DNA of 64,000 nt from Begonia masoniana (lineage: Eukaryota; Streptophyta; Magnoliopsida; Cucurbitales; Begoniaceae): NCBI GenBank assembly GCA_022432975.1, contig CM039508.1, positions 18,203,330 through 18,267,329 of the forward strand. The letters are read 5' to 3'. Positions 24,180 through 34,910 of this stretch are shown here, in pieces. Below the pieces are notes generated by a model. It worked only from the letters and a program-made list of their open reading frames with translations. It had not been told where the DNA came from and did not search any database. The position numbers were made by a program, and so were the translations under genes. Within the stretch, counting starts at the first letter, position 1; each line of letters opens with the position of its first letter.

Positions 24180-24720
24180 AGGCTTCTGCCGATGACGTCA
24201 GCCAAATGAAAAACAAAGGACATCTCTCGGTAGACTGTATCTACCGGTGACTAAACGACAAAATACACTCTACATCTTCCGATGACGTCAGCCAGATGAT
24301 TTCCTTCATCCGATCGACTTTGTTCTACATCCACCGGTGACTAAACGACAAGAGTCCTCCTACACCTACCGACGACGTCAGCACGCATCTGCCGATGAGT
24401 TTACTGAGACATCATCCGATAGACTTAAACCTACACCTTCGATTGAGTAGACTGCATACGCCGATCACTAAACGACAAACTCTCTACTTATATCTTCCGA
24501 TAGGCACATAACTATAACCCGACATCTACCGATAGACTTCATCTACCGATAGTGAACAAAATAACATCTTCCGATAAAACAAGCTACATATACCGATCAC
24601 TAAACGACATATTTCGTTCTATATCATCCGATGGCTTCCACTGAAGACATCTTCCGATAGACAACAGAACAACAACTCAACCTCTGCCGATAGACTTCAT
24701 CTAACGATAGAGAACAGAAC
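24180..24720. repeat. Array of CATCTNCCG(A/G)T motifs with TGACGTCA boxes in the E3 LTR
   Basis: About 18 short copies such as ATCTACCGGTGACTAAACGA, CATCTTCCGATGACGTCAGC, CTTCCGATAGAC and CTGCCGATGAG, irregularly spaced. GATGACGTCA appears three times (one as GACGACGTCA). The 3' LTR copy is at about 17330-17870. It lies between the exon c stop and the LTR 3' end, upstream of the likely transcription start. Confidence 0.75.
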
Positions 24721-25040
24721 CACATCTCATCTACTCCTTGGTATACAAACACGACTCTAACTACAGAAAAGAATTTACTCACTTCACTGAAACCATTCAA
24801 AAACATTTCAAACCATTACAATACTAAAAATCCAGTGAGTGCCAACATTAAATCCCAACAGAATACTATTAACAGGAAAATCTCGAAATTGTATTCAAAA
24901 CATTGAAATCACTACTGTCATGAAAACTCAATATACTTAAATTGAAACACTGTCAACTAAACTTTCACACCAACAGACATCAGTTAATCCGCCTCATCAG
25001 TATACCAGTTCGAGACAGAGAAGTGCTCCTCCAACCCCAT

Positions 25041-25623
25041 CTATTCGTCAGTAAACTCAGGGAATTCACCTGCAGTATCCTCAACACCTACATCACAAAA
25101 CTCATCTATTAGCCTAATGCTAAGTAAGTAAAGCAATAATGAAATGATATGCTGAAACTTAAATCCTGAATATGCAGTTTCTACTTTCTCATCTCAGTTG
25201 CACATCGTTTGTTTACTGATCAGATCCCTTGATTCCCTTGGGAGTGGGATCAATTCTCCCAATGTCATACATCCTCTTCATCAGTTAAGGGGTGGATGAA
25301 GTCCCTTAATAGCTATTCTGATCCCTCAGTTCCCTTGGGAGTGGGATCAGTTCTCCCAATGTCATAAATCCTCTTCATCAGTTAAGGGGTGGATTAGTTC
25401 CCTTAACCGCCAATGCATTTCAATCTGTACTTGCCTTTCCATAATGATGCATGAAAGTTCATTTTCGTATTCTTTCAAAAACATGATGCATAACATACAG
25501 AAAATACTCAAACATACATAACCCTACTGTTTTGTGATGTAGGCCCGAGGGCACACACAATACTTCACTTACCTGGCTTCACCGAGAGTTCCTGGTGGTA
25601 GGATATTCCAAGAGCTGGCTCAC
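25041..25623 (-). other. E3 copy of LTR mini-gene exons b and c
   Basis: On the minus strand, exon b (25623-25573, 51 nt) lies between GTTTTAG and GTAAGT, and exon c (25087-25041, 47 nt) between TGTGATGTAG and its own TAG. The shared frame ends VEDTAGEFSEFTDE. The frame is open back through exon a (boundary 25832) but has no ATG. Perfect 15-base complementarity links 25529-25543 to 25087-25101, the latter being the exon c 3' splice site. Confidence 0.45.
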
Positions 25624-26531
25624 CTAAAACATAAGCACAGCATTACTAAACTTCATTCTAAACATTAGGAAATCTAAAGGGCTAGTTCTAAGGGTTCTGT
25701 TCTTCGCCATTCCCGATTCATCGCTAAACCCCAAATCCCATCCCTCACTCTCTGTACTTCCAAAATGCACACATAGCCATCCACCAGTTATCTAGACACT
25801 AAAAACAGCAAGTAATCGAATCAAAACTCACCTTGGTTGGAGGGGAATCGCCTAGGGGGATTCCGTCGAGCTGAGAGGTAAAAAGAAATGAAACAGTGGC
25901 GGCTACTCACACTGGACTCTTCCTTAAATACGTTATCCACTATGTAAAAATTCTAATTACCATCATGCCCTCGCCTGAACATTTATTAACCTAATCAATA
26001 ACTCCCCCAACCCTTCTATAAAAGTACATCATAAATAATAAATTAAATTTTGGTTCAATGGAACCGGGTGCTACACGATGTATAAACTTTCTATTGATGT
26101 TTTAAAACCTCTATTTGACAGTTAAATATGTATTTTGAATTATTCTGGAACTGTTGGAGTCTTCCCTTTCAGGTTGTACATGGATTGTCTCGAATTTTTG
26201 AGCTATCCATGCAGTTTGAATTCTTGAACTCTGTCATGCCTTTCTAGCTTCTGTCGTGTTTTCTAACACGTTTAAAATTATGTTTTGAATCGGGTTATGG
26301 GGGTTTAAAGCTTTCTGTGTCAAATGAAGTAAATCGTCAAACAGAGAGGTAGCCGATCGATCGCCTGGGGTAACTGATCGATCGGCGGTGTATATATGCC
26401 TTTCAAGTTATTTCTAAGTCTCTCTGTTCCATTTGGTCGAATTTGTCGATCGAATGATGTAGAAATTAATTCTAGAGACTTAGTCTGTCGACTAAGGATA
26501 TGTGTTATCGTCCAAAGTTGTGGGCGATAAC

Positions 26532-27246
26532 GTCGTCCAAATCTGTCGTCCAAACCTGTCGACCAGTTCTGTCGTCCAAATCTGTCGTCCAAACCTGTCG
26601 ACCATTTCTGTCGTTCAAAGTTATCGTCCAAAGTTGTGGGCGATAACGTTATCTACTTTTGTCCTCCACGACTTCTGTCGTCCACGGCTTCTGTCATCCA
26701 CAGTTTCTGTCGTCCGTTTCTGTCGTCCACGACTTCTGTCGTCCTCCGTTTCTGTCGTCCGTTTCTGTCGTCCGTTTCTGTCGTCCGTTTCTGTCGTCCG
26801 TTTCTGTCGTCCGTTTCTGTCGTCCGTTTCTGTCGTCCGTTTCTGTCGTCCGTTTCTGTCGTCCGTTTCTGTCGTCCACGACTTCTGTCGTCCACGGCTT
26901 TTGTCATCAATTTCTGTCGTCCGTTTCTGTCGTCCGTTTCTGTCGTCCGTTTCTGTCGTCCGTTTCTGTCGTCCGTTTCTGTCGTCCGTTTCTGTCGTCC
27001 GTTTCTGTCGTCCGTTTCTGTCGTCCGTTTCTGTCGTCCGTTTCTGTCGTCCAAATCTGTCGTCCAAATCTGTCGTCCAAATCTGTCGTCCAAATCTGTC
27101 GTCCAAATCTGTCGTCCAAATCTGTCGTCCAAATCTGTCGTCCAAATCTGTCGTCCAAATCTGTCGTCCAAATCTGTCGTCCAAATCTGTCGTCCAAATC
27201 TGTCGTCCAAATCTGTCGTCCAAATCTGTCGTCCAAATCTGTCGTA
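26532..27246. repeat. 13-bp minisatellite (TCTGTCGTCCGTT / TCTGTCGTCCAAA) in the E1 5' LTR
   Basis: Roughly 45-50 tandem copies of TCTGTCGTCCNNN. They fall in blocks: two GTT blocks (about 26750-26875 and 26913-27045) separated by a variant CACGAC spacer, then about 15 AAA copies (27046-27245). The 3' LTR of E1 keeps only a few degenerate copies (39260-39438 and 58050-58200). Thirteen is not a multiple of three and the unit has no stops, so all frames stay open; these are not genes. Confidence 0.9.
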
Positions 27247-27712
27247 GCCTACTGTCTTCTGTCGTCCACAACTTCTATTGTCCACGGCTTCTGTCATCTG
27301 CAGTAAGTCTTCCACTGCATGACTTTTAGTTTATGTTTCCTATTTTATTAAGTCCCCCACTGCATGTCTATCGTCCATTCTGCCTTCTGTTCTCTGTCGT
27401 CCATTCTGCTCTTTATTTTAAACGTCCAAAGTATTTTGTTTTCTTGTTTCATTTCTCCCTGTCTTCCTGCTCTCGTCCAGAGTACTTATCCAAGTTTTTA
27501 ATATTCCTGCCTTCCTGTTTTTCTTCTGCCATTTATTTCTGAAGTCCGACTTTAAATATGTCTTTCAGCTTTCAACACCAGAGAAGGTTTCCTCTCTGCA
27601 AGCTCTCTGTTAAGTTTTAAAAGTTCACTGTTCAAAAAAAAAGGTATCACGTTTTAAAATGTCCGAAGTGATGGCTCGCCGTCCCCGATCGGGCCGGGGG
27701 TCGTCACAGTTA

Positions 27713-27724
27713 TGGTATCAGAGC
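27713..27724 (+). other. E1 primer-binding site
   Basis: TGGTATCAGAGC lies four bases after the end of the 5' LTR at 27708. Confidence 0.88.
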
Positions 27725-30700
27725 GAAAATTGGGTTTTAAACGCGATTCTGTAAACTGTCTGACTACGCAATCCGCCACGTGAGATCGCTCCATCAACTG
27801 TAAGTGTTTATATTTCTGTATTCGTTTTAGTTTATTAAGTTAAGTTCCTTATCATGTATAGGATATTGCGTAAAATGGTGAGAGGACACCACGGTGAGCC
27901 AAACGATAGGGGCGATGTCCTTGACCATTTAACTGAGCTGGTCGGCGTTCAGTCTCGCATGATGGAGCGCATGATGGCTGATAATGGGAACAATAACCGT
28001 GCTAATGCTCCACGTGACTCTAGTGGAGAGAGATTCTGGCGACTCCAACCACCTATATTCGATGGATTATCAACAGATCCTACTCACGCTGAAGAATGGA
28101 TCCGGCAGATCGAACATATGTTCAACTATGCAGAAGTGGAGGAAAACAAGAAGGTGATATGTGCCTCGTTCCATCTCACCAAAAATGATGGATTTTGGTG
28201 GGACACGGTGCAGTCTACTACCGTGGCATTGAGCTGGGAAGGATTCAAAAGAATTTTCTACGAGAAATACTTCAACCGCAGTGTGAGGAAGGAGAAGATG
28301 ATCGAATTCTCTCGACTGCGACAATTTGGAACGGTGGCCGAGTATGTTCAGAAGTTCGAGTCACTATCTCGATACGCACCTCATCTAGTGAAACCGATGA
28401 AAACAAGGTACACCAATTTATTCAGGGTTTGAAGCTGGACCTCTTACAGGGGATTACAACCGGGGGATTTGACGAATCCCCGTATATGAAGGTAGTGGCC
28501 AAGGCTTATCAGTTGGAAGCCTTAGAGGCAAAGTCTCAGAGATATGGAGATACATCAAAGAGAATCCTACATGATGCCCCTCAACAACAACAACAAAGGG
28601 GTCAGTTTGGGCAACCACAACGGCAACAGAACAGAGGTGTTAAGAGACCTAATGAGATTGCCGCTTATCAGGACAAGGGGAAAAGACCTATGGGGGTTCC
28701 TCAGCTTCCTGCATGCCCGCATTGCCAGAAAAGTCACAAAGGTGAATGCAGGCTCCTTACCGGCCATTGCTTTCGATGCGGCAAAGAGGGTCATCACGTA
28801 CGGGATTATCCAATACCCGACACGAGATCGAATCGTGCCGTGCACGGGTTTTTGCATTAATAGAGGATGACGATGCCGCCCAACACACAGCAATCACAGG
28901 TACAATTTGGATATGTGAAGCACCTGTTTATACTTTGTGGGACGCGGGGGCCACACTCTCGTTTGTGGCTATAGACTTCGTAGTTAGAGAGAAATTTTGT
29001 TGTATGCCGTCAGATCAACCCTATAGCATTATGCTACCATCCGGAGAGTTTATGCACTCCGAGCAAGTTGTACGAGGTGATATAGTGACAGTAGGAGACC
29101 AGAAGTTGTATGTCAATCTTATCGTCATCGGTATGAAAAGATATGATGTGATTCTGGGGATGGACTGGCTATTTAGACATCACGTCACCATCAACTGCAG
29201 GTCCGGGCTTGTGTCATTTAAAAGCCCGAATGAGAAGGAGTTCTCCTATCAGGCTATACTAGAGAAGCGCAATATGTCTGTTATATCCTCCTTGAATGCT
29301 CAACAGCTCAACAGCTGATGAGGTCAGGATGCGTCAGATTTCTTGCCTACGTAGTGGATGTTCAAAGGCAAGGTGAGGTGGAACTTCAAACTATTCTGGT
29401 AGTTCGAGACTTTTCAGAGGTTTTCTTGGATGACCTACCGGGGTTGCCACCGGATCGTGAGATTGAGTTTGAAATTGATATATGCCCTAGTGCCGAACCG
29501 GTATCGAAGAATCCGTACCGTATGGCGCCAATAGAGTTGAAGGAGTTGAAAGCTCAGTTAAAGGAGTTGGTAGACCGGGGCTTTGTACGCCCTAGCTTTT
29601 CTCCATGAGGTGCTCTAGTCCTGTTTGTTAAAAAGAAGGACTGGTCCCTACGTATGTGTATTAACTACCATGAGCTGAACAAGTTGACTATCAAGAATAA
29701 GTACCTGTTTCTGAGGATCGATGATTTATTTGACCAGCTGCAAGGGGCTCGGGTATTCTAAAAAATTGATTTACGCTCTGGTTATTACCAGTTGAAGGTC
29801 AGAGCTAACGATATTCCAAAGACCGCATTCAGGACCCGATACGGACACTATGAATTCTTAGTGATGTCGTTTGGGTTGACTAATACCCCGGCAGCATTTA
29901 TGGACCTGATGAACAGAATATTCCAAGATTTCTTGGATAGATTTGTGATCGTCTTCATCGACGACATCCTGGTTTATTCCAGGAGTCAAGCCGAGCACGA
30001 GGAGCACTTGGCAATTGTACTATCACTCTGAAACAACACCAATTATACGCCAAGCTGTCAAAATATGAATTTTGGTTGAGCAGGATTAACTTCCTAGGCC
30101 ACGTGGTGTCTGTAAAAGGAGTTTCAGTGGATCAGGCCAAGATTCAAGCTGTGAAAGACTGGCCGAGACCGAGGAATGCCAGTGAGCTGTGGAGCTTTAT
30201 CGGACTAGCTGGTTATTACAGAAAGTTTATCAAAGAATTTTCTGTAATAGCAAAACCTATGACCAGCTTAACGAGGAAGGATACCAAGTACAAGTGGTCT
30301 GAAGCTTGTGAAGTGAGATTTCAAACACTTAAACAGAAGTTAACCACCACTCCTTTATTAGTACTGTCGGTCGAAGATGGAAAATTCAGTGTGTATTGCG
30401 ACGCATCAAAGATTGGCCTGGGATGCATATTGATGCAAGAAGGAAAAGCAGTGGCATACGCATCCAGACAATTGAAGAACAACGAGCGAAACTACCCTAC
30501 TCACGATCTGGAGTTAGTGGCAGTTGTTTATGCACTGAAGGTATGGAGACACCATTTATATGGACAACCATGTGAAGTATTTTTTGATCATAAAAGTCTG
30601 AGGTACATCTTTACTCAGGAGTTGAATATGAGGCAAAGGCGGTGGTTAGAATTTGTGAAAGATTACGATTTTGAGATTAAATACCACCCGGGGAAAGCTA

Positions 30701-31689
30701 ATGTGGTAGCTGATGCATTGAGCAGGATGCCGGCTGCTATGCAACCAACTCTGTCAACCGTATCGATGCCCTTGAGGACAGAAATTCAGAAGTTCGGTGT
30801 GGAGATAGTTTCTGAGTTGTCGGCCGTACTGGCGGATCTTTCAATACGGCCTACCATTCTGGACCGAATTAAGGAAGCCCAGAAGATCAATTCAAAGGAA
30901 ATGGCCGATATAGTGAGCAAATTGCCTATGGCCTCTTCCGAGTTCAATCATTCGAGAGATGGTATTTTGAAGTTCAGGGACCGGTGATATGTTCCGAGTG
31001 ATGAAGAGCTACGAAATGACATCTTATCGGAAGCCCACTCGTCTTCTTTCTCTGTGCATCATGTAAGCACGAAGATGTTTCAAGACTTGAAACTTCACTT
31101 CTGGTGGACGAATATGAAGAATGGAGTAGCCAAATATGTGGAGTCTTGCATGATATGTCAACAAGTGAAGGCTGAACATCAACGACCAGGTGGAACACTT
31201 CAGCCTCTCCCGATCCCTGGATGGAAGTGGGAGAACATCACTATGGATTTCGTTGTTGGCCTACCGAGGACATGTAACGACCCCGGCCAGGAGCCGTCAC
31301 GTGTTCATATCCTTTCATTAATCGTTTGCTTGACTTTTACTATTATTACATTCACTTACTATCTCTCAACAGACTTTCACATTTTACATATATATTTTTT
31401 TTTCTAAACTGGTAATAGAGACGCAGAACCATTAAGGAAGACGAACCCTCTCATGCCCGACTTCCCACTCCTCGTCGGCTCAAACTTTCACAGAGTCGAG
31501 CGACTGGACTCGGTCATCGGTTTCTTGACAATTTCGGGAAAAGAGGAAGTGCCCTCAATTCTCTTAACAAAATACCACTCGGGTTTGCATGGGTTGCATG
31601 CGTTGACAACCCTCAGAAACTTAGTCGTCCGGTCATCACGTGCATTACGCGTGACTCGCTTAACATCACCTAAAAGGAGACATCTTCCG

Positions 31690-32180
31690 GTGGGCACGTG
31701 GGCCTCGCGTGCTAAATTAAAACATCATCCGGTCACTAAATGACAAAAACACATTTTATATCTTCCGATCGCTAAACGACAAAACACATTTTACATCTTC
31801 CGGTCGCTAAACGACAAAACACATTTTACATCTTCCGGTGGGAACGTGGGTCTCGCGTGCTAAATTAAAACATCATCCGATCGCTAATCTACAAAACACA
31901 TTTTACATCTTCCGGTGACGTCATCCGGAGGACTAAACCATCATACAACTATCCTTCGGCATCTGCCGATGACGTCAACCGGAAGACTAAACCATCAAAC
32001 AATTCACCTTCGGCATCTGCCGATGACGTCAACCGGAAGACTAAACCATCAACAACTATTCTTTCGGCATCTGCCGATGACGTCAGCCGGAAGACTAAAC
32101 CATCAAACAATTAACCTTCGGCATCTGCCGATGACGTCAACCGGACGATTGCCTCATCCAGCTTCCGTCTTACGATAGAG
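31690..32180. repeat. CATCTTCCGGT / CATCTGCCGATGACGTCA array in E6, including a 54-bp tandem repeat
   Basis: First come short units CATCTTCCGGTCGCTAAACG and CATCATCCG. Then about four 54-bp units (31922-32150) each carry CGGCATCTGCCGATGACGTC and AAGACTAAACCATCAA. It occupies the same position relative to the LTR 3' end as in E3, E5, E2 and E4. Confidence 0.8.
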
Positions 32181-32464
32181 AACACTAAATCATCAAATGA
32201 CTCCTCCCAACAGAAAGAAAACACAACTCATTCAAAATGCATATAGCGGAAGACTTAAGCAACAGATCATTTATAAATCTATATAATCATTCCCTGACTC
32301 AGTGATCCACTAGACAGTTTCAAAGCTCAACGTTTTAAAATAATCTCATCCTACTTAAGCTACCATATCCTTTAACATACTGTAACATAAGAGTCTTAAC
32401 CAGGGGTCATAAATCGCCACTCCAGTCCCGCACTGTCACCTTGAGCATCCTCCAGCAACCAGCC

Positions 32465-34733
32465 TTAAGCATCCTCTTTGAACATAACATCCTCACCTGA
32501 ACCTTCTTCACCTACACCATAAGGTTTTAACTATAAGCCTAATGCTTAGTAAGGAATGCATGCTGACAGATATACATGAGTACACAATTTAAAGAGACAT
32601 AATTCATAAACCATTCTTCATTCATGTTCATCTTTATCATTTACATAACATGTATTAAGGCAGGGAACGTGGGAGGAAGACAGGGGTACATAGTCATTTG
32701 CCTATCGCGGCAGTCGTACATAATCATTTGCCTATCGCGGCAATCATGATACATCACTCGGCCTCCCCAGTGGGAGAATTCGCGAGCCATACATATCATT
32801 AACTCGGCCTCCACTAGTGGGAGATTTCGCGAGTCGTACATATCATAACTCGGCCTCCACCAGTAGGAGATTTCGGGAGTACATCATTAACTCGGCCGAT
32901 TTCGCGAGTCGTACATATCATTAACTCGGCCTCCACCAGTAGGAGATTTCGCGAGTCGTACATATCATTAACTCGGCCTCCACCAGTAGGAGATTTCGCG
33001 AGTCGTACATATCATTAACTCGGCCTCCACCAGTAGGAGATTTCGCGAGTCGTACATATCATTAACTCGGCCTCCACCAGTAGGAGATTTCGCGAGTCGT
33101 ACATATCATTAACTCGGCCTCCACCAGTAGGAGATTTCGCGAGTCGTACATATCATTAACTCGGCCTCCACCAGTAGGAGATTTCGCGAGTCGTACATAT
33201 CATTAACTCGGCCTCCACCAGTAGGAGATTTCGCGAGTCGTACATATCATTAACTCGGCCTCCACCAGTAGGAGATTTCGCGAGTCGTACATATCATTAA
33301 CTCGGCCTCCACCAGTAGGAGATTTCGCGAGTCGTACATATCATTAACTCGGCCTCCACCAGTAGGAGATTTCGCGAGTCGTACATATCATTAACTCGGC
33401 CTCCACCAGTAGGAGATTTCGCGAGTCGTACATATCATTAACTCGGCCTCCACCAGTAGGAGATTTCGCGAGTCGTACATATCATTAACTCGGCCTCCAC
33501 CAGTAGGAGATTTCGCGAGTCGTACATATCATTAACTCGGCCTCCACCAGTAGGAGATTTCGCGAGTCGTACATATCATTAACTCGGCCTCCACCAGTAG
33601 GAGATTTCGCGAGTCGTACATATCATTAACTCGGCCTCCACCAGTAGGAGATTTCGCGAGTCGTACATATCATTAACTCGGCCTCCACCAGTAGGAGATT
33701 TCGCGAGTCGTACATATCATTAACTCGGCCTCCACCAGTAGGAGATTTCGCGAGTCGTACATATCATTAACTCGGCCTCCACCAGTAGGAGATTTCGCGA
33801 GTCGTACATATCATTAACTCGGCCTCCACCAGTAGGAGATTTCGCGAGTCGTACATATCATTAACTCGGCCTCCACCAGTAGGAGATTTCGCGAGTCTCC
33901 CCGGCCCAGTGGGAGAATTCGCGAGTCATACATAACATAGTCTTTCCCCGCTCTGCACTTAATCTTGGTTACATTTGCTTTTCATATTCTCAACTTAATC
34001 ATAACAGGGACACAGTGCATAGACATAAAGTTCATAGAGAGAAGTCATATCATGAGGACAAGTAGAACATCCTGTAACTTTACATTTACTTACACAACTT
34101 CTTCATATCGTGGAAATAACAAATCATAGTCAACAAGCTAACGTCTCAGTGATTTCCTAGTACCCTTGCCGTGTAGGGCCCTAGTGGCCGGAAATCTTAA
34201 CACATTCACTTACCTGGATTCCTTAGCAATCCGAACTTCCTCTCTTTAACTTCTTCACCTAAAACATGTACATTACAGTAATTAAAACAAAGTCTTAGTA
34301 GTCCTAATCATAAACCATCCTAGGATCTAATAGCTAAAGTCATTCCGATTCCTCTGTTTGACACACTGCAGTCTGAAATCCGAAACTAGGTGGACAGGTT
34401 TTACCATTGATTAAATCCGAGTTGGTTACTTAAAATGCTCAGAATCGATTTGGGATGACATTTCTACTCTCAGATTTTAAAAAGTCTTAAACTACTCGGC
34501 CACTGCTAAAAATCCGAACTCAGTGCCGAGCTGAAAACAGAGCTCTATTTACGAATGAATGACTACATTGTCCATTTCATACCTCGGGTGTGGATTTGCA
34601 GAGAAGAGCAAGCTCGAAACCAGCCGTCGGTAAAGGGAAGTTCTGGTAGCCGAGAGCAAGAACTTGGGAAAGAAGGAATCGCCGAGAGGGAATGTCGGCT
34701 ACAGTGGTAATAAATGAGGTTTAAGGTTTCCAT
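32465..34733 (-). other. E6 copy of the LTR mini-gene: spliced ORF of 80 codons
   Basis: On the minus strand: exon a 34733-34583 (ATG to GAG|GTATGA), exon b 34258-34214 (45 nt, GTTTTAG acceptor, CCAG|GTAAGT donor), exon c 32511-32465 (47 nt, GGTGTAG acceptor) ending in TAA. Joined, they give 243 nt open from ATG to stop, ending in acidic EEGSGEDVMFKEDA. It is the only copy here with an uninterrupted ATG-to-stop frame. Caution: a TATA box (TATAAATAGG, 34745-34736) lies only 3 bases before this ATG, so the ATG may precede the transcript start. The function is unknown; it could equally be a spliced non-coding leader. Confidence 0.4.
32908..33894. repeat. Homogeneous 47-bp tandem array, 21 units, in E6
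   Basis: The unit begins GTCGTACATATCATTAACTC and ends GGAGATTTCGCGA, repeating exactly every 47 bases from 32908 to 33894; the units look identical by eye. Degenerate copies flank it (32740-32907 and 33895-33925), including the older form CTCCACTAGTGGGAG, which is a small hairpin. The array falls inside intron 2 of the E6 mini-gene layout. Confidence 0.92.
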
Positions 34734-34910
34734 TTCCTATTTATACTAAATCCATCGATTTTAATTACAAAACTGCCACCCAACCTAGTTTTACTCAACT
34801 TGTAATAAATTTGTCTTAACATTAAATTTAAATCATAAAGGTTAAATAAGAGGGTGACAATGAAAATGGTCAGAAAATCACCTGGCCGAAATGTCGGGTG
34901 TTACAGGACA

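Larger units (their letters stand above)
17041..26075 (-). mobile_element. E3: family B Ty3/gypsy retrotransposon in the E1 5' LTR
   Basis: A complete 9.0-kb element on the minus strand with TSD CGATG (17036-17040 and 26076-26080). LTRs are 23898-26075 (5') and 17041-19223 (3'), with PBS and PPT in place. LTRs read TGTAGCACCCGGTTCCATT...GGGGCGTTACA on the minus strand, the same family as E5. By eye the two LTRs differ at roughly 14 sites plus a few indels, so the insertion is recent even though the coding region is broken. Confidence 0.92.
23898..26075 (-). repeat. E3 5' LTR
   Basis: 2178 bp with TG...CA ends. It carries exon-like blocks (exon a donor at 25831-25832, exon b 25573-25623, exon c 25041-25087), two copies of a TCCCTTGGGAGTGGGATCA hairpin repeat (25220-25410) and the motif array 24180-24720. 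Confidence 0.92.
15811..27708 (+). repeat. E1 5' LTR, split by E3 (15811-17040 and 26081-27708)
   Basis: The net length is about 2.86 kb against about 2.43 kb for the 3' LTR. Most of the difference comes from the 13-bp array at 26532-27246. TG...CA ends are intact. The LTR contains the three-exon gene-like layout described separately (exon a to 16203, exon b 16294-16347, exon c 16880-16926). Confidence 0.9.
31273..34905 (-). mobile_element. E6: solo LTR of a related gypsy family in the E1 integrase
   Basis: TSD GGACA at 31268-31272 and 34906-34910. On the minus strand it reads TGTAACACCCGACATTTCGG...GGGGTCGTTACA, so it has LTR ends, but no PBS, PPT or coding region. At 3633 bp it is the longest LTR here because of a 47-bp satellite. 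It contains the LTR mini-gene layout and the CATCTNCCG array. A solo LTR arises by LTR-LTR recombination. Confidence 0.85.

Noticed and set aside
26502..27329. Long open reading frames of 200-275 codons on both strands rich in SSVSVVRFCRP or DDRNGRQKRTTET repeats
   Set aside because: They are translations of a 13-bp minisatellite without stop triplets; every frame is open and none has a domain.
32908..33894. Regularly spaced 47-bp repeats resembling a CRISPR array
   Set aside because: Units are contiguous and identical with no variable spacers, in a plant solo LTR with TSDs; this is a tandem satellite.
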